Shown piece after piece: positions 4,599 to 11,222 of a stretch of DNA of 11,222 bases; the stretch's first letter is position 1, and each line of letters opens with the position of its first letter. A program made the position numbers and the translations under genes. The notes beneath the pieces are model-generated. The model did no database searches. It saw only the letters and a list, made by a program, of their open reading frames with translations, and was not told where the DNA came from. Source of the stretch: Desulfobacteraceae bacterium (GTDB lineage Bacteria > Desulfobacterota > Desulfobacteria > Desulfobacterales > Desulfobacteraceae); assembly GCA_003354055.1 (NCBI GenBank), contig PIVQ01000177.1, positions 1 to 11,222 on the forward strand, written 5' to 3'.

Positions 4599-5681
4599 TT
4601 GAAAAATTTAGTTATTTCTATTGTTCTCATCTTAGGTCTTTTGACCCAAGCCTCTGCAGCGTCGGAAAAGGCATTGTTTGAAAAAGGGGTCTCCCTGATG
4701 AAACAGGAAAAATTTCAGGATGCCATTGATGTGTTTTCTGAGTTGATTACTCTTGTGCCGGGAAATCCTGATATTTATAAGAATCGGGGCGTGGCTCATA
4801 TGAAACTGAATCAATATGATCTGGCTATTCAGGATTTTGAGAAAACCCGTGAAATCAAACCGGATTTAAAAGGTCTTTATTCCAACCTGGGAGTGGCATG
4901 GTACTATAAGGGCGATTATTCCAGAGCAATTAAAAATTACAATATGGAAATTGCCCTGACACCGGACAATTATTATGCCTATTTTAACCGCGCCATATGC
5001 AGGGCTGAGCTGGAAGAATTAGAGTTAAGCCTTGAAGATGTGAATAAATCCCTAGAACTTTCCCCGCAGTTTTATCTGGCCCAGTGCTTGAAAGGCGATC
5101 TCCTTGCCAAAAGCGGCAAGTCCATCCTGGCAAAACAGGCCTATGAAGAAGCCATCACCCTGGACCCTGATCATCCATATGCAAAGGAGCAACTTGCCGG
5201 TCTGAAAATTGATGAGGCACAAAAATCAATTAAAAAAGACCAAACCATAGTTGCTGCAACTCCGGAGCCGGCCAAGACACCTGCCCAAACCATGATCGTT
5301 GAAAAAAAGGTGGAAAAAAAAGCGAAGAAAAAGGTAGAGCAAATAGTATCGGACCAGCAAGATCTCAATGATTATCAAGATATCAGTGGGTATCAAGATA
5401 TCGGTGGGTATCAAGATATCGGTGGGTATCAAGATATCGGTGGGTATGAACTCCAGGTCGGTGCTTTTCAAAATAGAAAAAATGCTGACAAAATTTATAA
5501 GAAATTTGCTGATAAGGGGTATTCGGCACGGGTTGTTGAGCTGATACGGCCCAGTGGTATAGAATGGTTTCTGGTACGGATCGGCCGGTTTGACACTAAG
5601 TCGGCCGCAAAAAAAGATCAGCTGAAAATAAAAGAACAGATGGGGGTGGATATAATTGTCCGGCCATATGGCCGGTTTTAG
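4599..5681 (+). CDS. Secreted TPR-repeat protein with C-terminal SPOR domain
   Basis: This 360-residue envelope protein has a signal peptide (residues 1-20, cleavage after TQASA). Five tetratricopeptide repeats follow (about 24-57, 58-91, 92-125, 126-159, 160-193; for example GNPDIYKNRGVAHMKLNQYD). A Lys/Pro/Glu-rich linker (205-256) leads to hexapeptide repeats of type GYQDIG (259-283) and a C-terminal SPOR domain (about 284-358, YELQVGAFQNRKNADK...WFLVRIGRF). TPRs bind protein partners. SPOR domains bind denuded peptidoglycan glycans and often localise to the division septum. A periplasmic scaffold linking a partner to peptidoglycan is therefore likely. The start is TTG, chosen for its ribosome-binding site and the signal peptide. 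It is probably the first gene of an operon with the transporter 52 bases downstream and rsmG. The exact partner is unknown. Confidence 0.9.
   Translation: MKNLVISIVLILGLLTQASAASEKALFEKGVSLMKQEKFQDAIDVFSELITLVPGNPDIYKNRGVAHMKLNQYDLAIQDFEKTREIKPDLKGLYSNLGVAWYYKGDYSRAIKNYNMEIALTPDNYYAYFNRAICRAELEELELSLEDVNKSLELSPQFYLAQCLKGDLLAKSGKSILAKQAYEEAITLDPDHPYAKEQLAGLKIDEAQKSIKKDQTIVAATPEPAKTPAQTMIVEKKVEKKAKKKVEQIVSDQQDLNDYQDISGYQDIGGYQDIGGYQDIGGYELQVGAFQNRKNADKIYKKFADKGYSARVVELIRPSGIEWFLVRIGRFDTKSAAKKDQLKIKEQMGVDIIVRPYGRF
5373..5444 (+). repeat. In-frame 18-bp tandem repeat (YQDI[S/G]G), four copies
   Basis: The unit TATCAAGATATC.GTGGG is repeated four times from 5373 to 5444. Three copies are identical at the DNA level and the first differs by one base. 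A fifth, degenerate copy (CAAGATCTCAATGAT) precedes them. The array encodes Tyr-Gln-Asp-Ile-Gly-Gly repeats in the linker between the TPR and SPOR domains. Near-identity of the DNA suggests recent expansion; changes in copy number would keep the frame and only alter linker length. Confidence 0.95.
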
Positions 5682-5733
5682 ACCATGAATCCAATCCTGC
5701 AGTACAACTATCATTTTTCCTGGGGGGATAGAC

Positions 5734-7041
5734 ATGGAAGCTTATAACCTGGTCAGTTTTGCTGGCTTGTTCGGATTGTTGTTTTTGGCATGGGCCATTG
5801 CCCGATTTGGTTTCGGCCAGACCCAGAAGGTTAATTGGCATCTGCTGGGATGGGGGGTCGGGCTCCAATTTCTCTTTGCCCTGTTTATCTTTGTGGTGCC
5901 CGCCGGTGTTACCCTGTTTCAGGCGGTAAACGATGTGGCCGTAAAAGTTTTGGCAGCCTCTGCCCAGGGTGCTCAGTTTGCATTCGGCCCCCTTGCTCTT
6001 CCGCCGGGAACAACCGGATCCATCGGTTTTATATTTGCCTTCCAGGCGATTCCGACGATTTTGTTTTTTTCCGCCCTGGTCTCCATCCTTTACTATTATA
6101 ATGTCCTTCCTTTTATTATCCGGCAGTTTGCGCTAGTTTTTACAAAGCTAATGCGGATTTCCGGGGCAGAGTCCCTGTGTGCTGCCTCTAATATATTTGT
6201 CGGCGTGGAATCTGCTTTCACGGTAAAGCCGCATATTGAAAAGATGACCAATTCAGAGCTATGCACCATTGTCACGGCGGGTATGGCAACTGTCGCATCC
6301 AATGTGTTGGCTCTTTATGTCTTTACCCTGTATTCAACATTTCCGGCTATAGCCGGGCATCTCATATCGGCCTCTTTTTTGTCTGCGCCTGCCGCCCTGG
6401 TCATGACCAAGCTCTTTTTTCCGGAGACTGAAACGCCAAAAACCCTGGGCAAGGCTGTGGACATCCATTATGAACGGGACGCCAATCTGTTTGAGGCCGT
6501 TATCAACGGGGCAAGTTCCGGATTAAAGGTGGCTTTCAGTATTGTAGCCTTGCTCATCGCTGTGTTAGGGCTTGTGGCCCTATTAGATCTTATGTTGGGT
6601 GGTGCTTCATATTATATCAATCAATGGGCCGGAACGGCGATGGAGTGGTCTTTAAAAGGTATGCTGGGGTATATCTTTTATCCCTTTACCCTGATCATCG
6701 GTATTCCTATGGAAGATGCCGGCCTGATATCCAAAATTATCGGAGAGCGCATCATTCTCACGGAAGTGGCCTCTTATCAGGACCTGGCCAAGGCTTTGGC
6801 CGAAAACAGCCTGGTCCATGGTAGATCTGCTGTAGTCACTACCTATGCCCTTTGTGGATTCGCACATGTGGCATCCATGGCCATCTTTGTGGGCGGGATT
6901 TCAGCCCTGGCACCAAAGAGAACCGCAGATATCGCGGCTGTGGGGCCAAGGGCATTGCTTGCCTCAACTTTTGCCTGTCTGATGACCGCCTGTGTGGCAG
7001 GCACCTTTTATACCAGCAGCAGTCTCCTGCTTGGTCAGTAA
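5734..7041 (+). CDS. Concentrative nucleoside transporter (CNT/NupC) family protein with altered binding motif
   Basis: This 435-residue polytopic inner-membrane protein belongs to the CNT family, which imports nucleosides with Na+ or H+. Family hallmarks are the GAQFAFG motif (79-85), FFSALVSILYYYNVL (111-125), SGAESLCAASNIFVG (143-157), MTNSELCTIVTAGMATVAS (171-189), LGYIFYPFTLIIGIP (311-325), ILTEVASYQDLAK (341-353) and YALCGFA..ASMAI..GGI.ALAP (371-394). The usual base-contacting GQTE after FVG is replaced by GVES (157-160), apparently with one residue fewer. The usual Asn in CGFAN is His378. The Glu of the second hairpin (TEV, 344) is kept. The substrate may therefore differ from the usual nucleosides. 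A purine-rich GGGGGG ribosome-binding site lies seven bases upstream. Neighbours do not identify the substrate; rsmG follows after 25 bases. Confidence 0.9.
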   Translation: MEAYNLVSFAGLFGLLFLAWAIARFGFGQTQKVNWHLLGWGVGLQFLFALFIFVVPAGVTLFQAVNDVAVKVLAASAQGAQFAFGPLALPPGTTGSIGFIFAFQAIPTILFFSALVSILYYYNVLPFIIRQFALVFTKLMRISGAESLCAASNIFVGVESAFTVKPHIEKMTNSELCTIVTAGMATVASNVLALYVFTLYSTFPAIAGHLISASFLSAPAALVMTKLFFPETETPKTLGKAVDIHYERDANLFEAVINGASSGLKVAFSIVALLIAVLGLVALLDLMLGGASYYINQWAGTAMEWSLKGMLGYIFYPFTLIIGIPMEDAGLISKIIGERIILTEVASYQDLAKALAENSLVHGRSAVVTTYALCGFAHVASMAIFVGGISALAPKRTADIAAVGPRALLASTFACLMTACVAGTFYTSSSLLLGQ

Positions 7042-7066
7042 ATAATAGAACAGGGAGCAGAATTTA

Positions 7067-7759
7067 ATGAGTAATGGATTTGATATAGGTGTGTTTAAAG
7101 ATCGTCTTGAACAGGGGGCAGCCAAGATCGGGCAGCCTCTGACCCCGGAACAGATTGGTCTCATGGCCGGTCATGCCCGGGAACTTGCGGCATGGAATAA
7201 AAAAATTAATCTCACCGCCATAAAAGATCCCGGGCAAATGGCTGAAAAACATTTTGTAGATGCTGTTGCTGTTCTGAAGTTTATAGGTGAGGACATACGA
7301 ATCATGGATATGGGAACCGGCGGCGGATTCCCGGCCATACCCCTGAAAATTCTGAATCCTGCCATCAGCTTTACCATGGTGGATTCGGTTCGTAAAAAGG
7401 TGAATTTCTTAAATCATGTTGTCCGGACTCTGGAGCTTGAAGGTATTCAGGCTCTCCACGGCCGGGTGGAAGACCTGGCAAAAGATCCTGACCATGCCCA
7501 GGGCTATGATGCGGTAATCTCCAGAGGCTTTGCCAATCTTGAAAAATTTGCAGATTTTGCCCTTCCCTTGCTTAGCGCCAAGGGTAGGATTTATGCACTC
7601 AAGGGTAATTTAGATGAAATCACACCGGAATTGGAAGCCCGGTTTCATATTACCCATGACCATTATTGCCTGCCCTTTGAGAAGTCTGACCGGTATCTGG
7701 TTACATTGTCTTTAAAACAGGTTTCCATAAATGCTGAAAATCCAATAATTAAAAAATAG
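7067..7759 (+). CDS. rsmG: 16S rRNA (guanine-527-N7)-methyltransferase RsmG
   Basis: This 230-residue cytoplasmic enzyme transfers a methyl group from S-adenosylmethionine to N7 of G527 in 16S rRNA, in the 530 loop. It shows the family blocks WNKKINLTAI (43-52), KHFVDAVAVL (61-70), the SAM-binding glycine loop DMGTGGGFPAIPL (81-93), VDSVRKKVNFL (105-115) and SRGFANLEKF (152-161, usually SRAFA.L). The length is normal for the family (about 210-240). GGGAG precedes the ATG by nine bases. It is 25 bases after the transporter gene and likely cotranscribed with it. In many bacteria this gene (also called gidB) follows mnmG near the origin; here it does not. Loss of RsmG confers low-level streptomycin resistance in several bacteria. 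Confidence 0.95.
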   Translation: MSNGFDIGVFKDRLEQGAAKIGQPLTPEQIGLMAGHARELAAWNKKINLTAIKDPGQMAEKHFVDAVAVLKFIGEDIRIMDMGTGGGFPAIPLKILNPAISFTMVDSVRKKVNFLNHVVRTLELEGIQALHGRVEDLAKDPDHAQGYDAVISRGFANLEKFADFALPLLSAKGRIYALKGNLDEITPELEARFHITHDHYCLPFEKSDRYLVTLSLKQVSINAENPIIKK

Positions 7760-7774
7760 GCATTGAAAGTTCTC

Positions 7775-7809
7775 CGGGACAAAACCCTGGTTTCCAGGGC
7801 CTTGTCCCG
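7775..7809 (+). terminator. Strong hairpin closing the rsmG operon
   Basis: CGGGACAA pairs perfectly with TTGTCCCG (8 bp), and inside it CCCTGG pairs with CCAGGG (6 bp) around a three-base loop, with a 2x2 internal mismatch. The hairpin begins 15 bases after the rsmG stop and ends 13 bases before the stop of the convergent small gene, so it may serve both. The following TTATGTAAA is a poor U-tract, so it could rely on stem strength. Confidence 0.65.
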
Positions 7810-7822
7810 TTATGTAAAGGCG

Positions 7823-8020
7823 TCAGCTCCCGGCCTGTTCTTCCATCTGGGCCATGCATTCAGCCATTGCCCCCACAAGCTCTCCTTGATCGAACAAAAG
7901 TCCCTCTCCGTTTAGAATTAAGGTCAAATCTTCAGGTGTTTTAGTGTTCTGTGCCTGGTTTCGAAAGTTCCGGTCATCTCTCATTTTAGCAACAAACTTG
8001 CGCGCATCATTCAATGGCAT
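7823..8020 (-). CDS. Small Nif11-like protein
   Basis: This 65-residue protein resembles the Nif11 family (also the leader region of Nif11-type RiPP precursors). It starts with PLNDARKFVAKMRDDRNFRNQ, continues with TPEDLTLILNGEGLLFDQGELVGAM (about 28-52) and matches the pattern of an N-terminal helix, an acidic D..FR, and G..F...EL. The tail after the domain is only about 13 residues, with one Cys (CMAQMEEQAGS) and no Gly-Gly or similar cleavage site. It could be a standalone Nif11 protein of unknown function rather than a peptide precursor. No modification enzyme or transporter gene for a RiPP is in the window. AGGAG lies eight bases before the ATG. It is convergent with rsmG and divergent from ileS. 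No clear promoter was seen. Confidence 0.75.
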   Translation of the reverse strand: MPLNDARKFVAKMRDDRNFRNQAQNTKTPEDLTLILNGEGLLFDQGELVGAMAECMAQMEEQAGS

Positions 8021-8233
8021 AACAGCTTCTCCTGTTTGTATGTGGTGACAAGGGCCATCTGTTTTTGTGGTCTATTGTTAAGACGAATCTATAATTCAAA
8101 AAGATACAGTATTTTTTAAGGGAAAATGTGTGACTTTAATGGGAAGCTGACAAAGGCCATAATCAGGTTGTCTATCTTTGATTGTTATCCGTAGAAATTT
8201 CGGGTTGTTTTTGCGTTGAATCACGCATAATTC

Positions 8234-8262
8234 TTGACTTTTTCGGGCTTTGCCTTTACAAA
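8234..8262 (+). promoter_or_regulatory. Sigma-70-like promoter of ileS
   Basis: TTGACT (8234-8239) and TACAAA (8257-8262) are spaced by 17 bp, and transcription would start near 8269, about 43 nt before the ileS ATG. The longest in-frame extension of ileS begins with a TTG inside this -35 box, which argues against that start. No T-box or leader-peptide attenuator is visible in the 8021-8311 gap, which otherwise appears empty. Confidence 0.6.
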
Positions 8263-8311
8263 GAAAAGTTTAATATTGAATGTCAACTCAATCCGAAATA
8301 CCGGAGGAACG

Positions 8312-11110
8312 ATGGATTATAAAAAAACACTGAACCTGCCTTCTACTAAGTTTGCTATGAAGGCCAACCTTCCCCAGCGCGAACCTGCCATGCTCAAAGA
8401 GTGGGAGCAAAAAAAAATATACGACAAGCTTCGTGAACAATCAAAAGACAAGCCCGTTTTTATTCTCCATGACGGTCCTCCGTATGCCAACGGTCATTTG
8501 CACATGGGCCATGCCATCAACAAGATCTTAAAAGATATAATTGTCAGATCCCGTCAGATGAGCGGTTTCAATGCCCCTTATGTCCCGGGTTGGGACTGCC
8601 ATGGTCTTCCCATTGAGCACAATGTGGATAAAAAACTGGGCAAGAAGAAAAGAGAAATGACCCCGGTTCAGGTCCGCCGTGAATGCCGGGCCTATGCTGC
8701 CAAGTTTGTGGATATCCAGAAAGAGGAATTCAAGCGATTTGGTGTGGCAGGGGAATGGGACGAGCCCTATTTGACCATGAACTATCCCTATGAGGCGCGT
8801 ATTGCCAAGGAATGCGGGGAATTTGCCCTGTCCGGCGATATGTTCCTGGGTAAAAAACCCATCTATTGGTGCTGCAACTGCCAGACAGCCCTGGCCGAGG
8901 CTGAGATCGAATACCATGATCATACCTCACCCTCCATTTATGTGAAGTTTCCCATTAAGGATGATGTGTCCGATCTTGTCCCCGAAGCAGGGGATGCCAC
9001 GGTCTCCATGGTAATCTGGACCACAACCCCCTGGACACTTCCTGCCAACCTTGGGATTTGTCTCCATCCGGATTTTATTTATGCTGCGGTTAAGACCAAA
9101 GACAATGGCGTGCTGATCATGGCCAGGGAACTGGTTGAATCCGTGATGAAAGAATTCGGCATGGAAGACTATTCCGTGATTGCGGAGATTGCTGCGGGAG
9201 ATCTCGAAAAGAAAAAGTGCAGCCATCCCATTTATGACCGGGACTCTCTGATTATCCTTGGTGACCATGTTACCCTTGAGGCTGGTACGGGCTGTGTCCA
9301 TACGGCGCCCGGCCATGGTGCTGATGACCATATTGTTGGAAAACGTTACGGTTTGGAATGTTACTCTCCCGTTGAGAACAACGGGGTTTTTTCCAAGGAT
9401 GTGGAATTATTCGGCGGCCAGTTCATCTTCAAGGCCAATAAAGAGATCAACAAGACTCTTGAGGAGAAAGGTGCCCTCCTGAAAAATGAAAACCTGTCTC
9501 ACTCCTATCCCCATTGCTGGCGGTGTAAGAAACCTGTGATTTACCGGGCCACCCCCCAGTGGTTTATTTCCATGGATAAGATGAAACTGCGTCAGAAGAG
9601 TCTTGAAGAGATCAACAACGTCCAGTGGATCCCCTCCTGGGGACGGGAACGGATCTACGCCATGATTGAAAACCGTCCGGACTGGTGTCTGTCCCGGCAG
9701 CGATCCTGGGGCGTTCCCATTCCGGTCTTTCATTGTAATGACTGCAAAAAAGTACATGTGACCCGGGAGTCTGTGGATAGGATCCATGAGTTGTTTACCG
9801 AACATTCCTCTGATATCTGGTTTGATAAGGATGCTAAATATCTGATGCCCGAGGGCGCGACCTGTGAAGACTGCGGTTCCAAAAGCTTTACAAAGGACCA
9901 TAATATTCTGGATGTCTGGTTTGACTCCGGTGTCAGTCATGCTGCCGTGCTTGAAGAAAGAGAAGGGTTTTCCAGACCTGCTGACCTGTATCTGGAAGGT
10001 TCCGACCAGCACAGGGGATGGTTCCACTCTTCCCTGCTGACGGCGGTTGGACGGACAGACCATGCCCCGTACAAGGCGGTTCTTACCCACGGCTTTGTCG
10101 TGGATGAAAAAGGACATAAGATGTCTAAATCCGTGGGTAATGTCGTGGCACCGGACAAGGTGATTAAGCAATACGGGGCTGATGTACTACGGCTCTGGGC
10201 TGCCTCTGCAGATTACAGAGGGGATGTAAGTATCTCCGACAATATCATCAAGCAATTGTCCGACGCCTACAGGCGGATCAGAAATACCTGCAGGTTCCTT
10301 CTGGGTAACCTGAACGAATACAAGGCGGCTGATGCCAGACCGGTTTCCGACATGACGGAACTTGACCGCTTTATCCTCCACCGTCTCCATACCGTGGTAA
10401 AAAGATGTCTCAAAGCCTATGATGAATATGAGTTCCATGTCATCTATCATACCCTGCACAACTTCTGCGTGGTAGATCTGTCTTCCTTTTATCTGGATAT
10501 TATAAAAGACAGGCTCTATACCTCACCGGCTGATGCGCCTGAACGTAAGGATGCCCAGGCCGTCATGGCAACTATCCTGGATGCCCTGGTTAAGATCATG
10601 GCACCGATTCTGCCCTTTACCGCAGATGAGATCTACGGCCATATGCCTTTGGCGGATGACCGCAAGGAAAGCATCCACATGGAAGATATGGTTGCCCTGA
10701 ACGATGCCTGGGAAGACAAGGATCTTTCCGCCAAGTGGGAAAATATTCGGGGCTTACGGGCCGAGGTCACCAAGGCGCTGGAAGAGGCAAGAAAAGAAAA
10801 GCTCATCGGTCATCCTCTGGATGCCTCCATTGAGATTAAGCTGCCTGAAGGCGAACTGGCAGAACAGGTGAAAAACTTGCCTGGAGAGCTAAATGATATC
10901 TTCATCGTGTCCGAGGCTGTGGTCAAAGATGCGCTTGAAGGCGAGGTGTACGAAGGCAAGGAAATTGAAGGGCTTGCCATTAAAGTAAGCAAGGCCACCG
11001 GTGTTAAATGCGAACGCTGCTGGCGGTTTGATACCAGTATCGGTGACGATCAGGAACATCCCACGGCCTGTGTCCGCTGTGCCACTGCACTGAAAACAAT
11101 TCAGGCCTAA
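8312..11110 (+). CDS. ileS: Isoleucyl-tRNA synthetase
   Basis: This 932-residue class I aminoacyl-tRNA synthetase charges tRNA-Ile in the cytoplasm. The HIGH-type signature is in [16 protein letters not shown] (56-71; HMGH at 64-67). The editing (CP1) domain contains [12 protein letters not shown] and [16 protein letters not shown], which hydrolyse mischarged valine. KMSKS is at 603-607 in [15 protein letters not shown] and [12 protein letters not shown] are conserved core blocks. The C-terminal zinc motif is Cys900, Cys903, Cys920 and Cys923 (CERC...CVRC). A second Cys pair set (HCNDC and CEDC) lies in the connective region before the catalytic half. The overall pattern is the bacterial IleS1 type. 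The start at 8312 has GGAGG four bases upstream. The frame could be extended to 8234, but that part overlaps the promoter. lspA follows after 14 bases. Confidence 0.98.
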   Translation: MDYKKTLNLPSTKFAMKANLPQREPAMLKEWEQKKIYDKLREQSKDKPVFILHDGPPYANGHLHMGHAINKILKDIIVRSRQMSGFNAPYVPGWDCHGLPIEHNVDKKLGKKKREMTPVQVRRECRAYAAKFVDIQKEEFKRFGVAGEWDEPYLTMNYPYEARIAKECGEFALSGDMFLGKKPIYWCCNCQTALAEAEIEYHDHTSPSIYVKFPIKDDVSDLVPEAGDATVSMVIWTTTPWTLPANLGICLHPDFIYAAVKTKDNGVLIMARELVESVMKEFGMEDYSVIAEIAAGDLEKKKCSHPIYDRDSLIILGDHVTLEAGTGCVHTAPGHGADDHIVGKRYGLECYSPVENNGVFSKDVELFGGQFIFKANKEINKTLEEKGALLKNENLSHSYPHCWRCKKPVIYRATPQWFISMDKMKLRQKSLEEINNVQWIPSWGRERIYAMIENRPDWCLSRQRSWGVPIPVFHCNDCKKVHVTRESVDRIHELFTEHSSDIWFDKDAKYLMPEGATCEDCGSKSFTKDHNILDVWFDSGVSHAAVLEEREGFSRPADLYLEGSDQHRGWFHSSLLTAVGRTDHAPYKAVLTHGFVVDEKGHKMSKSVGNVVAPDKVIKQYGADVLRLWAASADYRGDVSISDNIIKQLSDAYRRIRNTCRFLLGNLNEYKAADARPVSDMTELDRFILHRLHTVVKRCLKAYDEYEFHVIYHTLHNFCVVDLSSFYLDIIKDRLYTSPADAPERKDAQAVMATILDALVKIMAPILPFTADEIYGHMPLADDRKESIHMEDMVALNDAWEDKDLSAKWENIRGLRAEVTKALEEARKEKLIGHPLDASIEIKLPEGELAEQVKNLPGELNDIFIVSEAVVKDALEGEVYEGKEIEGLAIKVSKATGVKCERCWRFDTSIGDDQEHPTACVRCATALKTIQA

Positions 11111-11124
11111 GGCCTTACGAAAAT

Positions 11125-11222
11125 ATGCTGAAATCAAAAGAGATGATGCGTTTGATTCTGGTCAGCGGGGGCGTGGTCCTCGTTGACCAGATTACCAAGT
11201 TTTTTATCACACGGTATCTGGC
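11125..11222 (+). CDS. lspA: Lipoprotein signal peptidase (signal peptidase II), N-terminal fragment
   Basis: These are the first 32 codons of an inner-membrane aspartic protease that cleaves signal peptides of prolipoproteins after lipid modification. A basic start (MLKSKEMMR) is followed by a hydrophobic first transmembrane segment and the characteristic LVDQITKFFI (about 19-28), which matches the conserved VDQ.TK of LspA. The catalytic aspartates would lie beyond the window. The ileS-lspA order is common in bacteria. ATGs at 11143 and 11146 are in frame too; 11125 is chosen for its distance to a weak AAGG. Truncated by the right edge. Confidence 0.88.
   Translation, partial: MLKSKEMMRLILVSGGVVLVDQITKFFITRYL

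Noticed and set aside
5373..5444. Possible CRISPR-like array
   Set aside because: The copies are contiguous without spacers, are in frame inside a gene and encode a simple hexapeptide.
5226..5735. 169-codon minus-strand frame with ILIPTD repeats
   Set aside because: The peptide repeat is the antisense reading of the 18-bp coding repeat in the TPR-SPOR gene.
8234..8311. Extension of ileS by 26 codons to a TTG
   Set aside because: The TTG is part of the -35 box; the ATG at 8312 has a GGAGG site and gives the standard IleS N-terminus.
8021..8311. T-box riboswitch or attenuator upstream of ileS
   Set aside because: No T-box consensus, specifier stem or terminator hairpin is visible, and the predicted leader is only about 43 nt.
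9407..10171. 254-codon open frame antisense to ileS
   Set aside because: It lies wholly opposite a highly conserved gene, has no recognisable domain and is explained by the codon bias of ileS.

Overview
The window looks like chromosomal DNA of a Desulfobacterota (delta-proteobacterial, Desulfobacteraceae-like) sulfate-reducer-type bacterium. This is inferred from a truncated elongation factor G of the spdEFG1/mitochondrial-EFG1 type, PEP-CTERM surface proteins, a standalone DUF4338 protein and a bacterial-type IleS followed by LspA. No 16S rRNA or other taxonomic marker is present, so the assignment is an inference.

Positions 1-4394 are almost entirely minus-strand and accessory in character. 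The N-terminus of an EF-G leaves the window at the left edge, and its promoter region carries two spaced repeat pairs. Three PEP-CTERM exported proteins follow (493-1122, 1420-2217, 2482-3222). The second and third are diverged tandem paralogs. A near-perfect sigma-54 promoter lies directly upstream of the first, a good sigma-54 candidate lies upstream of the second, and none is visible upstream of the third. Next comes a lone DUF4338 (DruA-family) gene without the rest of a Druantia defence system. Its upstream side is bordered by three degenerate tandem copies of a 55-bp unit.

Positions 4599-7759 are a plus-strand cluster, probably one operon. It encodes a secreted TPR-SPOR protein that starts at TTG and carries an in-frame 18-bp tandem repeat, a concentrative nucleoside transporter-like protein with an altered substrate-binding motif, and the 16S rRNA methyltransferase RsmG. 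A strong hairpin closes the cluster. A small Nif11-like gene (7823-8020) sits on the opposite strand. From 8312 the plus strand carries ileS, with its own sigma-70-like promoter, followed after 14 nt by the start of lspA, which runs off the right edge.

The right half is conserved housekeeping: translation, rRNA modification, cell envelope and nucleoside uptake. The left half is the variable part, and the most notable observations there are the sigma-54-controlled PEP-CTERM genes and the DUF4338 gene with its 55-bp repeats. All motif matches, repeat counts and alignments were made by eye.
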